Of a stretch of 64,000 nt of DNA, positions 11,063 to 20,350 are shown piece by piece. Position 1 is the first letter of the stretch, and every line of letters begins with the position of its first letter. The position numbers and the translations under genes are program-made. The stretch is from Phytophthora colocasiae (taxonomy: Eukaryota > Oomycota > Peronosporomycetes > Peronosporales > Peronosporaceae), in assembly GCA_018806915.1 (NCBI GenBank), contig JAGKQI010000104.1, positions 1,116,001-1,180,000 of the forward strand, written 5' to 3'. The notes under the pieces are model-generated. The model saw nothing but the letters and a program-made list of their open reading frames with translations. It did no database searches and was not told the DNA's origin.

Positions 11063-12127
11063 ATGCACGTCAAGCCGAGCTTCTTCCGGGCGCGGCAGTC
11101 GCAGCAGGAGACCAAGTGGACGTCAGACCATGTTGGGAAGGGTGGTAAGTCTTCTATGGGTGTGTTGTTGGACTGGTTGGCTGTCCCAGGAAATTACGAC
11201 CGCTGGCGGCAATGTACGAGGGGGAAGAGGAGCCACCAACCTTTAGCCGATGAAATTCTCGGACGGTTGCAAGCCGAAGGTCTCGTGCACCGCACAGCCA
11301 GTCAAGTGCGAACTAAGATATCGGAGCTGGAGCATTCGTATCGAGAAGCGGCAGAGCGGTTGGCTAGCACCAAGCGGGAGCTGCAGACGGCTGAAGGGGC
11401 GCCGGCAGAACGCAATCTGCGTCGCGTGCTAGAGCGTCACTGCCGCTACTTCGCACTGCTGCAGCCTATTATGCAAGAAACTGTCGACAACGTGATCGAC
11501 TCGCCACCTCCGAAAAGACCGAGGCTGACTACGAAAAGGAAAGTAGTGCCACTACCAATTGCACCTCCAGCTCCTGCTCCGGCCCCTATTTTCACTCCTG
11601 CTCCTGCTCCTCCTCCAGTTCCTGCTTCTACTCCTGCTCCTGCTCGAGCTGCCAGTACTCCTCCAGCGAGTAAGGGCTACTCTTTGCGTGAACGGCGTGG
11701 AATGGAGGTGATGGGTGAAGAGATGATTTGGGATTTTGACAATGAATCGGTTGGTGGGATCAGGAGTCCACCGACGCCCCCGACGCCACCAACTACGAGG
11801 CTAGTACGGAAGAGCAAGAGGAGGGCTATGGAGTCGATTTCAGTGATGCGGTTAGAAGAGGAGGAAGAGGAGCACCAAGAACATGTCCAATTTCGACAGA
11901 TTGAGAAGCGGAATTCCTCGCCTGAGCTGGTCAAGAAGAGGCCAGTGTTGCGATCGATTGAAGAGATCGACCTGGAGAAAGCCCGGGTGGAACTTACACT
12001 GCGTCAGCTAGAGGTGCAGATGGCTCAGGACAAAGCTCTGGTCGCTCGTGCCAAAGCGCGTGCACAAATGCTGGAACACGGCGTGTCACGACAAGAAGTT
12101 GAGCGCCTCATGCCTCTCAACGTCTGA
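11063..12127 (+). CDS. SANT/Myb-like DNA-binding protein
   Basis: A single exon of 354 aa. Residues ~31-105 form a three-helix SANT/MADF-like domain: VLLDWLAVPGNYDRWRQCTR, then HRTASQVRTKISELEHSYRE, with the spaced tryptophans typical of Myb-type folds. A basic patch (PPPKRPRLTTKRK, ~152-164) looks like a nuclear localisation signal. It is followed by an Ala/Pro-rich repeat (APAPAPIFTPAPAPPPVPAS) and a C-terminal charged helix (~300-345) likely to form a coiled coil. DNA binding in the nucleus is inferred. It is divergent from the kinase-like gene, with about 120 bp between the starts. Similar proteins are numerous in Phytophthora genomes and may be linked to mobile DNA. The ATG at 11063 is the first in frame before the domain. 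Confidence 0.7.
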   Translation: MHVKPSFFRARQSQQETKWTSDHVGKGGKSSMGVLLDWLAVPGNYDRWRQCTRGKRSHQPLADEILGRLQAEGLVHRTASQVRTKISELEHSYREAAERLASTKRELQTAEGAPAERNLRRVLERHCRYFALLQPIMQETVDNVIDSPPPKRPRLTTKRKVVPLPIAPPAPAPAPIFTPAPAPPPVPASTPAPARAASTPPASKGYSLRERRGMEVMGEEMIWDFDNESVGGIRSPPTPPTPPTTRLVRKSKRRAMESISVMRLEEEEEEHQEHVQFRQIEKRNSSPELVKKRPVLRSIEEIDLEKARVELTLRQLEVQMAQDKALVARAKARAQMLEHGVSRQEVERLMPLNV

Positions 12128-12508
12128 CGCATGTAATGGATCCTCTTGAAAGTGCCAGAAAAAATTGCTGTTGACAAATTGCACAAGCCAGAAGATTGTT
12201 GTTGTTGGAAGTGTTGGCTTTACATTGCGAACTTAAATATCGAGTCAATTCTATCGTGGCTCGTTGGCTCTATAAGCTACATGCTTGCGGCTCGGGTGAC
12301 GTGTCGGTTCAACAGCGTCATACCCGGTCTTCTATACCCACCCTAGCAAGAGGAGTGGAAGAGTGTCCAGAACGGAACAATGTCGTGCAGTGCCTGCAGT
12401 GCAGTGCATGTGCTAGCCGTCGTCGGTTGTCTGGTGGTGTACTACGAATGTAGTCTGCTTGTTGGTCCTGTACAGGTTGGTCGGTTGCTTGGTTGTAGTC
12501 CGCTTCAT

Positions 12509-12808
12509 CTAGGCCTGGACGGGGAACGTGCGCTGCGAGAGCAACACGATGAGCTCAATCTTGGAAATTGGAGAGACGTCAATGGGGCTGCGGTCCACGC
12601 TGGGGTCAGCGCTGCCGATGATCTCCGGTGCCATCGCGAACGAGACGCCCTTGCGAGCACGACGAGGAGGCTTGGCCATCATGTCCTTGCTGACCCATGC
12701 GCAGTTACGCGGGCGTTCCTGTTTCGCGTACAGGGCACGCAGGCACTCCTGACGGTAGTACTCGGTGAGGCAGGCCTCCATTTCCGAAGCACAACGTTTG
12801 CCAAGCAT
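12509..12808 (-). CDS. hypothetical protein, 99 aa
   Basis: I do not recognise the family. The frame starts at the ATG giving MLGKRCASEMEACLTEYYRQ and ends IELIVLLSQRTFPVQA. Third codon positions are strongly G/C, as in the conserved genes of this window and unlike the AT-richer transposon remnants, which is the main reason to accept it. It has four Cys residues, a basic middle (PPRRARKG) and a short hydrophobic C-terminal stretch. There is no signal peptide. The open frame extends upstream of this ATG, so a longer form or an upstream exon is possible. Confidence 0.5.
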   Translation of the reverse strand: MLGKRCASEMEACLTEYYRQECLRALYAKQERPRNCAWVSKDMMAKPPRRARKGVSFAMAPEIIGSADPSVDRSPIDVSPISKIELIVLLSQRTFPVQA

Positions 12809-13956
12809 GATTGTCTGTCTTCTGGTGGTACACGTGCAAATGGGATGCGGATGGCAAATTGCACAGTGAGAGTATTTCAGAACTTGCATCGTTCGCCAGC
12901 CCAAGCCGCAGTCCGTCCGTAGCGACTTGCCGGCCAGCAGGTCTCGTCGCTTGTGGCCTGTACGGAGACTTTGCCTTTCCAGCCGCTCGCCGCGAACGTG
13001 CGCGAGACCAGACAGGACGCATTAGCTTACCACTGAAACCGTTGAAGTAGCGATCGTTTCGGCACAGTAGACTGCATGTCACTATGAAACGCATTTAACC
13101 TGCGAAAGTGGGCCTGTTGCTTCAGCATTTGCTTGGACTGCATTTGTTTGACAGTAACTGAGTGAGCAAGGTTGGCTCGGCATGTGGCCTCTCTTGGTCA
13201 TAACCGTCCACAAGCTTACAGCGCCGCATGTTTGTAATAAGACACCGTGGAGCGAGGGAATGGATACGCACGACAACCGGCGCATAGGAAGCAAAATCCA
13301 CCACGTGCTCGAGCCGGAAGGCGGCGGCACAAGCAGTTCGCTTCAAACGCGCACGACAGCTCAACGTCCGAACGCAGTTCCAGTGTTGGAACGCCTCGAC
13401 CGTGTTCCGCCGATTCTGAGCTTATTCGCCTTCTTTTTTCGAGCACGGGGTTATGACCGACAAGCCTGCGTCCAGCTGGTCCCATGGCGGCCGAGGCACC
13501 AAAGCGAGAGCTGCCACGTAACGCCCAGTCCGGTCGTTGTTTTTCTGGTGACTTTGCTTCAGCGCAGTTTCCCCCAACCGTAGGCCAACTGCTTCTACAG
13601 CACCGCAACAGAGACTGGGAGGTCTTTGAACGTACTACTTGTCCTGAGCTTTTTTGACTTGAGCAAGTCATTTCTTTTTACGAGACAAATATTTCCTTGA
13701 TGCCAGCTTAGAGTTCGGCTACACCGTATCAATAATACTGGGGTGTTGTGCTTACGGCAGCTCTATCTCGATGATCTTGGTGTCGATTCGTACAGCAAAA
13801 ACTTTAAGGCTTATCCAATACAGAAGGAAGCCGCGAAAATGCCACGGCAGTCTCAAAACTCTTGGTGCTTTGCTGTTGCGCTGTTGTCTCTAAAAAATGC
13901 GCAGGAACTTTTCATCTTCAGCTTTGCATCCGGTAAAGGTCTCAGCTCGGTGGGGC
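12809..13956. other. no gene recognised
   Basis: Overlapping open frames occur on both strands (13182-13583 plus, 13216-13671 minus), but none has a recognisable domain and they lie over each other. The end next to the MULE (13890-13956) encodes, on the minus strand, what appears to be the lost C-terminal tail of the Kelch-EGF-Hint gene (see findings). Confidence 0.45.
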
Positions 13957-13966
13957 GATTTCTGAC
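13957..13966 (+). repeat. MULE target-site duplication, left copy
   Basis: GATTTCTGAC, repeated exactly at 20361-20370 just outside the other end of the MULE. Confidence 0.9.
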
Positions 13967-14020
13967 GAGGAATTAAACTAGCTAAGTAGACTAGGCCAAT
14001 TTGGAAAAACGTAAGTAGGT
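13967..14020 (+). repeat. MULE left terminal inverted repeat, 54 bp
   Basis: Perfect inverted match to 17531-17578 joined to 20355-20360. It contains the TTAA which, in the right copy, was used as the piggyBac target. Confidence 0.93.
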
Positions 14021-14167
14021 TGCATATCTACTTATAAGTACTCGAAAAAAAATAGAACAAGAAATCAAAGGATTTAGAATAAGAACTAGAAAACTTGAAC
14101 AAGATTGCGAGGGCGACAGGTTTCTTTGCTATCGCATAAGTAGACTGCTCACTTGCAAATTTCCAAC

Positions 14168-14735
14168 ATGCCGTCCAGTTCGTCTTCTTCTCGCATCCCG
14201 TGCCCACTTTGTGGCCACCACTTAGCTCGCGGTAGCATCCGAGCACACGTTGGGAAACGGACGTGAATCGAGCGCCGTTTTCCTGAGCTAAAACGCCAGC
14301 GGAGAGAGGCAGCGGCAAGGGCAAAACAAGAATATGATCGTCAATATTCGCAGGCAAGGCGCGAAGCTATTGCTCTTCTCGCTATGCGCGTTATTGGCAT
14401 CGGCCACGAAGTTTCACCGCCTCCCGTTCAACCTCCATCAACACTGCCGGCCCCGACAAACCCCTCGGAACCTCTCACCCCCGCTCCAGCAAACCCAATC
14501 TCCCCAAGACGCACAAGGCTCCCTCTTCCTCCACCCCCCGTCATTGTCGACCTTACAACGGAGGACACCAGCAGTTTCATGCCCGGTGTGTTTGGAGGAA
14601 GTCATCTGCGCCGTGCCATTTCGGTCATGCCGACATGCAATGTGTAGCGAATGCGTGTCCATTCATATTGGACACGCGCTAGCTGAAAATGTCGAAGCTC
14701 GATGCCCACTTTGCAGGGTAAACATTCTACTTTAA
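14168..14735 (+). pseudogene. MULE-borne zinc-finger/RING protein gene, broken
   Basis: From ATG 14168 the frame reads a Ser-rich start and a small Cys/His motif (CPLCGHHLARGSIRAH). It then meets an in-frame TGA at about 14264, continues in the same frame through a charged helix (RREAAARAKQEYDRQYSQAR) and a Pro-rich stretch ending VIVDLTTEDTSS. The continuation needs a one-base shift near 14575. The new frame encodes a C3HC4 RING finger: CPVCLEEVICAVPFRSCRHA, then CSEC and CPLC near the C-terminus. RING proteins are usually E3 ubiquitin ligases. The gene lies between the MULE inverted repeats, so it belongs to the transposon. Its role there is unknown; captured host gene and true second element gene are both possible. 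Confidence 0.72.
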
Positions 14736-14877
14736 ATCATTTTTGCGTCGTTTTCAGTTTTGATAACTTTTTAAAAATAAAAAAAATTGCGTGTCAATGC
14801 TGGAGTGCTTGAGAAAGGTATCCTTTCAAATATTTGCAAATTTTAACCAATAAAAAACGATTTCTTATTCAGAAATA

Positions 14878-15011
14878 AATCGTACGACTATTAAAAATTA
14901 GACGTACTATTGTGTGGTTTCGTACGACTTCTAAATTTGTATTTGTACGATTCAAATTACGACATCGTACGATTCGAATGAATAATATATTTTGAACGTT
15001 GTTAATCGTAC
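14878..15011. repeat. cluster of TCGTACGA-type motifs, left
   Basis: ATCGTACGA occurs near 14878 and 14964, with related TTCGTACGA (about 14919), TTTGTACGA (about 14943) and ATCGTACG (about 15004). The 8-bp core is a perfect palindrome. A matching cluster lies on the other side of the transposase gene. Confidence 0.75.
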
Positions 15012-15020
15012 GTTTGTGTA

Positions 15021-17284
15021 TCATTGTGTCATAGCAACCTGTGGTGACGCCGCTGACCCTGGACGAGATACTTTGCGCTTGTGTTTTGATTTGGGCCCTG
15101 GTTTTCTGCCCCGCTTACCGAGTTCTTCCTCCGCGATCACAACGTCGGGATACCGTATTGTTTTGTCCTGTTTAATTCCTGATGTACGAACTTGAGGCAG
15201 AAATTGATAGAAGTATGTTGCTTGGTACGTCGACGAAGAATGGGCTGTAAAGTCGAAAAGGTCCGTAATGTGAGTACCATGGTGGATCGCAGCCTTTATT
15301 GCGTGCACACACGGGAAAAGCTCATCTTGCCACCTTCTGCACGTGCATTCATGCTCATGAAGGTTTACCGTCCTCCACATGTGTGCGTGGTCTGGTCGGT
15401 AACATCAGTAAAGCGTACCATGTATTGTCCCTCGAGGCACGGTACGATATGTAGTGCCTTTGTCAAAGCAAGCAGCCGGTCCAGTTTTGCTTTGTACACA
15501 GGAGCCAACTCTTGAAGCCTTTCACCACCAGGGACTTCAACGATCGGATGCGTGGTTGAGCTGTTTCCTCTACAAGCTTCGCGACGCCGGTCTGCGAATT
15601 GCTCCACAACTTTAAGAAAGTATTGCTCAAACGCTTGTTTCGGATAGGAGCTTCTGCATGAATTACCGAGCCAGTTATTCGCTGATTCCGACAAGTTTGA
15701 GGTTACTTCGTCGTAAGAAGGTTGATTGTGTGATTCGTTGAACGCGTAAGTAACCCAATGTGCCTTGTCGATTCCGTTTAAGTATTCGACTGCTAGCGGT
15801 CGAGTATCACCGAGCCGTGAGCTGTAGTAGTTGTAGTCGTTTTCACACTCGCTTCTTGCCATCTGAAAGACCAGTGCTTGTTCGTTGGGCGTGAGCTTCG
15901 AACCCTTCTTTTCAACATTGGTGATAATATGACGAACGCAAAATCGGTGTCCACAGCCACCATACGCCTCTGACACCGATGCAAGAAGACCTTTCTGTCG
16001 ATCCGATACAAACAGTGGTTTCCACATGGATTCAAAACTGCTGAATGCTGTTTGCATCTCTTTTACGAACCAGATCCAGTTGTCGTAATCTTCTTGCATC
16101 ACCAGGGCCAACCCAAACACGATGATGTGGCCATGCATATCCTTTGTCGCACCAAGCAGATACACACCGTGTTTATTCATGTCTGCTTTGAGGTGTGCTC
16201 CGTCCAGACCAATTACGTGCTTACAGTGTTGAGAAGCCTGTAAACAAGAACTGGGGAACACGCATACCCTCTTGAAAATACCGTCGGGAGTCTTCTCAAA
16301 GTTGAAATGCGTCTTGGGGTTTCCTTCGGCCACCATTGCTATATACGACTCCAGCTTTTGGTAACTTTCTAACATGTCACCTTGGAGTTTCTCCAACAGT
16401 TGACGTTTGATCTTCGAAGCAGTTTGGCGATTAGTAGAGATCTGTTTTGAGAGTAGGAAATCCAGTAGTGACTTTCCCTTTACGGTTTCCCACGCTCCAC
16501 TGTACGCGGGTAACATTTCTCGCTCTACCAGACCTTTCATGACACTAAAGGGCGCGTCATGGCGGCGCTGTCGTGTCGTTTCGTGAGCCAGTGCTCCCTC
16601 GACAAATGTATCTTCCTGAAATCCAGCATGTCGATAATGATCATGAGCCAAGCACATACGTGTTACCTTCCACTCATCTCGGATGCCATAAACTGTAATG
16701 TAGAACGGGCAATTGGGTCTGCTTTCTTTAAAAAGCTGTTGTTGACCTTTCAGTAATTTGCACACGTACCGCGCGTTTCCTTCTCGCTGATCTTTGTGCC
16801 AACTGCTGTAGCCAACCTTTAAAGAGAAGCCAACTTTTCGCGCATATTCCCTGCATCGCTGTTGTAGCAAGGTCCGAGACTCAAAAATTGCTGGAGCAAG
16901 GTTTCTTCCGTTGTCGTATACAGAACCAAACGTGGCCAGATCTCGCCGATCCATTCCAACACTTAAGTTTTCCCGCAGCAGTCCCAATTCCCGTAAGGTT
17001 TTAACATCGTCAGCATTAAGCGAACTGATAGACAAGGCTGACTGAGTTGCAGTTAGAACCGCTTCTGGAGCAGGAACTTCATCTGTTAAAGCTGACGTTG
17101 ATGTAGGAAGTAGTGGCTCTCCTACAATGACAGTCCGGTTTGGTTGGCTGGCTGGTGGACCAACACTATCTCGAATGTTGTCTTCAATTGAGCCGACAGG
17201 GAGTTCACTAGGCATGGTAGGAGTAGAGGAAAAGGGCGGGGCAGAATAATGCGGCAGCTTGGAAAATGAAAAGTGAGAGAACAC
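15021..17284 (-). pseudogene. MULE transposase with one frameshift
   Basis: About 750 residues in two frames. The main frame 17284-15365 has a FAR1/WRKY-GCM1-like zinc-binding region (CREYARKVGFSLKVG, YVCKL, CPFYITVYG, CLAHDHYRH; residues ~132-220). It then has the MULE catalytic core: first Asp in VIGLDGAHLKADMNKHGVYL, second Asp in FVSDRQKGLLASVSEAYGGC with FCVRHI after it. A minus-one shift at about 15365-15380 leads into the second frame (to 15021), which starts with a SWIM zinc finger (HECTCRRWQDELFPCVHAI) and ends in a basic tail (RGRKPGPKSKHKRK). MULE transposases act on the element's inverted ends. The single shift looks like inactivation; programmed frameshifting is less likely as I see no slippery heptamer. 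Confidence 0.88.
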
Positions 17285-17368
17285 CCTTAAGCAAACAAAG
17301 TCTAACGACTACGACGTTCTCAGGACGAGAAAAATGAAACCCCCAAGTAGGTTTATTTTCATGTTGGG

Positions 17369-17452
17369 ATCGTACGATTCAATTTTCTAACATGCTATGC
17401 CAGCTACATATTTTGAATCGTACGACTATTGGGTGTTTTTAATCGTACGATT
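17369..17452. repeat. cluster of TCGTACGA motifs, right
   Basis: ATCGTACGA occurs near 17369, 17417 and 17442, between the transposase start (17284) and the right inverted repeat (17531). Together with the left cluster it brackets the transposase gene. These are probably subterminal transposase-binding sites. Confidence 0.75.
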
Positions 17453-17530
17453 GCACACAGTTCTAAAAGCACTTAATCTAAATTTGGAAATGACTTTATC
17501 GTTCCCACCAACTATATACCACAGACTCCT

Positions 17531-17578
17531 ACCTACTTACGTTTTTCCAAATTGGCCTAGTCTACTTAGCTAGTTTAA
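17531..17578 (-). repeat. MULE right terminal inverted repeat, main part
   Basis: Inverse of the inner 48 bp of the left repeat. The outer 6 bp lie beyond the piggyBac at 20355-20360. Confidence 0.92.
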
Positions 17579-17602
17579 CCCTTTTACTACCAGCGTTTTT
17601 TT

Positions 17603-17623
17603 GTAGGACCGCTGCGGTCCTAC
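17603..17623. repeat. piggyBac subterminal palindrome, left
   Basis: GTAGGACCGCTGCGGTCCTA(C) is a 21-bp odd palindrome whose 17-bp core AGGACCGCTGCGGTCCT recurs twice at the other end. Confidence 0.85.
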
Positions 17624-17989
17624 AACTCCACCAATAGAATGGCTGAATAGCTAAGATTCCACCAATGAGCATGCGACCTAGCCGTCTCTCCTGTCGCTTA
17701 CGGTACTTCCGTATTTGAATTTTCAAGCTCAGACGATGATTGCCTCACAAACATGCAGCTTCTGCGGCGACTCGCCCTGCGAGTGGAAGCAATACGGCAA
17801 GGACATCGTAGCCTACAGAATCCGGATGCTGACGAGGAGAGGGGGGAAATCCACCTCCCGCCACACTATCAGAACACTATGGCAACTCTACTACTATACG
17901 AAGCATGGCCGTCTCAGCAAAACAGCGCGAGCAGACTTTCCACTGTGCGTGTCAAAGGAGATTGATCGGCTCAACAATGTAGTAAGGTA

Positions 17990-20099
17990 TTACTTGCTAT
18001 TATCTAACTGTGCATTTGGAAGCTCTAGCTGATCCAAGTATGTTACGCTTTTGTTCTTCTTTAGCCGAGTATGCACCGACGATTCCCCTGCTGCCACATC
18101 GCACACAGCATCCAATGCTGAGCGGACCGTGAGTGAGCTGGACGTGAGTGCATCTCTGTAGTGGAAAGCAGTGAAGCAGGTAACGTGGAAGCCTCGATGA
18201 CACCCAGTACAGCCAAAGCGGGCTTTTTTCGCGAAACCTCGAAGCGAACAAAGATAACATGTAAGTCTTCCCCCTGAATGTTTCGTTGAGTTCGGAGTAA
18301 TTGCGTGGACGCTATCATCAGCGCCCACGACGTCTGCAATAGGTGAATTTGGGACAAGTTTGCGGCGGCGTTCTTTATCCAGTCGAGCACGTTGCACTGC
18401 CGTCATTTTTTCTGCTACTCGTTGCTTGAAATCGCGCAAAGTGACTCGCGTGGCTTCGGTCCCCGCAACCTTTTTGAACAGCATAAATGCATTGATAAGC
18501 GCAAGATCCAGAGCCCAGGTCAAGATACTCATGGAGAGTCTCTTCTCCTTGCGACGTATTGGATTCGTACTCCTGAGCTGGTCGACTCTGTCGACGCCGT
18601 TCATGAAGAGATTGTAGGCGACAATCATGGCTGGAACCTGGAAGGTTTAGCGGTGCATTACTCTGTCTGCTGTCCAGCGTTGCAATGGTGCAAGGTTCCG
18701 ACAGAGTGAAACTGCTTCAGGAGAACTTCCATGAAGTACACGCTGCGTCATTGTGCCAGCCAAATCGTTTGTATAAAAGACCACAACACGTTTGTCCCGG
18801 AATACAATATAGCCCGCATTCTTGGCTATAGTCATGGACGGTGTGTACTCAGTCTGCAGGTGTAGTGGTAGCTTCTTCTGGGCTTTCTTGTGCTGATCTT
18901 GTTGCTTCTCCCACCCAGGAGGAACGTCTACCGCAGCAACGAGCTCCCAGCTTCCGCGATCGGCAGCGTCAACGCGTGCTTTGGAAGCTTCTAATGCTTC
19001 AGCATTCCACTTTCCTTGAAGCGGAATTCGGACAGTACCAAGAAGCCGCATTTCACCGTCGGTGAACACCAAGAGTGTCTTTGCGAGAGAATGCCTAGTG
19101 TAGAAGTTATCACAGACCAGTAACCGGTGACCGTTCGGTGCTGGATACTGCTTAGTCAGGTGCCCACACATTGCGATCCACAGCGCGCTTGGATCTTTAC
19201 GCTTCATTGGAATGTCGACCCGATCGAGCGTCCTGAATAATGGTGTCCGTAGAGCAGGGAAGGTATCGGTATAGCGCTCAGCTGCTGAAGTTCTTGTGCG
19301 GTTGCCTGATCCGTTGTCCCATATTGAGTAGGCGTACAAACTTTCCCACCCAACTGCCGCGTAAAAGCGCACGCCATACTTGTCGGGCTTTGACGGCAAG
19401 TACGTCTTCGCTGCGGATCGCGCTTTAGTCCTCACAGTATTCTCATCTAGAGTGATCGCTCCCACTGGGACTGCGATGGTGGCAAACTTCTCCTGGATCT
19501 GGGACATCAGGCGTCTGCTGTGCCACAACAACGGATCCAGCTCACGGCGCTCAACGGGGACGCTGCCAGGTGCATGAACCTGGAATCGGGCTCGTATAGT
19601 TTCAAACCGATTTCTAGACATAGTTGTTTGCAAAGTCCGATTGTCCCATGAATAGCTTCTTTGACCAGAGATCTTTGATCGCCGTAACAGGATTGAAGCT
19701 CATAGCGATCTCTAAGCCGATATAGGCATCAATCTCGTACTCGGTAGCCTCTTGTCGCCCTTTCTCCTTCAGAACCTCGTTGGTCCAAGACTGCAAGGAT
19801 GTTCTGAATTCGCGGGTGAAGAAAAGCGAAAAGAGACCAAGCTCACCGCGCTCATTGTAAGCCGCTGCGACCTCTCTGCCGCGGATAATGTGGAGGCCGC
19901 TCGACTTGATAAGGTTGTCGACGTATTCATTGCCTGTTAGCCGCTGGGTTAGCGGAGACGTGGCTGCTGACTGCGCGGTCTCGCTCGCTAAATCTGCGAT
20001 TCTATCTTCCTCTTCACCTTGTTCTTCCTCCGTGTCCGAAGCCTCGAACTCCCAGTCAGCGTCGTCATCAACTTGGTTCAGCAGGTCGGCGATTTCCAT
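17990..20099 (-). pseudogene. piggyBac transposase with two lesions
   Basis: The likely start is ATG 20099 (MEIADLLNQVDDDADWEFEA, an acidic lead). DDE_Tnp_1_7-type features follow: SRNRFETIRARFQ, then first Asp in ITLDENTVRTK, second in LLVCDNFYTRHSLAK, third in NLFMNGVDRVDQLR. A C-terminal cysteine-rich finger has CYLC, CTGC and FHVTC. Two faults are visible: an extra base near 19620-19633 (ANNYV then MSRNRF) and an in-frame TAA after VMHR near 18648, before TFQVPAMIVAYN. The protein would have excised and inserted DNA at TTAA without footprint. The copy is dead but recognisable throughout. Confidence 0.9.
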
Positions 20100-20205
20100 G
20101 GTTGTTGATCTGATGCTGGTCCTGGAAGATTGCAAGTGTGAGGAAAGAAATCTGACGATAAGGAGCTGTTTGCTATTGTGGCCTTCACGGTACGGCAAAT
20201 GGTAG

Positions 20206-20316
20206 AGGACCGCTGCGGTCCTATTACCACAATGTGGCATAGTCAGAACCAGGAAGTACAGACTTTTAGCCTATCAAAATGCAACAAGCCGGCTGTTAGA
20301 GGACCGCTGCGGTCCT
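20206..20316. repeat. piggyBac subterminal palindromes, right pair
   Basis: Two more copies of AGGACCGCTGCGGTCCT at 20206-20222 and 20300-20316, the first just upstream of the transposase gene. Candidate transposase-binding sites. Confidence 0.85.
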
Positions 20317-20350
20317 CTATGACAAGCCGTAATATCTGGTAGTGAAAGGG

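Larger units (their letters stand above)
17579..20350 (-). mobile_element. piggyBac transposon, 2.77 kb
   Basis: The ends are CCCTTTTACTACCAG (left) and the inverted CCCTTTCACTACCAG (right), 14 of 15 matching. TTAA lies immediately outside each end (17575-17578, 20351-20354), the diagnostic piggyBac target duplication. It carries a piggyBac-type transposase with one frameshift and one nonsense codon. It sits in the TTAA of the MULE right inverted repeat, so it arrived after the MULE. Confidence 0.93.

Noticed and set aside
11153..11198. GTAAGT...CCCAG intron candidate in the SANT-like gene
   Set aside because: Splicing it would remove VLLDWLAVPG, part of the conserved SANT-like domain, so it is kept as coding.
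13182..13671. Overlapping open frames on both strands (133 and 151 codons)
   Set aside because: They shadow each other, and neither has a recognisable domain or a plausible start context.
15365..15380. Programmed minus-one frameshift in the MULE transposase
   Set aside because: No slippery heptamer or downstream stem-loop is evident, so a simple one-base lesion is more likely.
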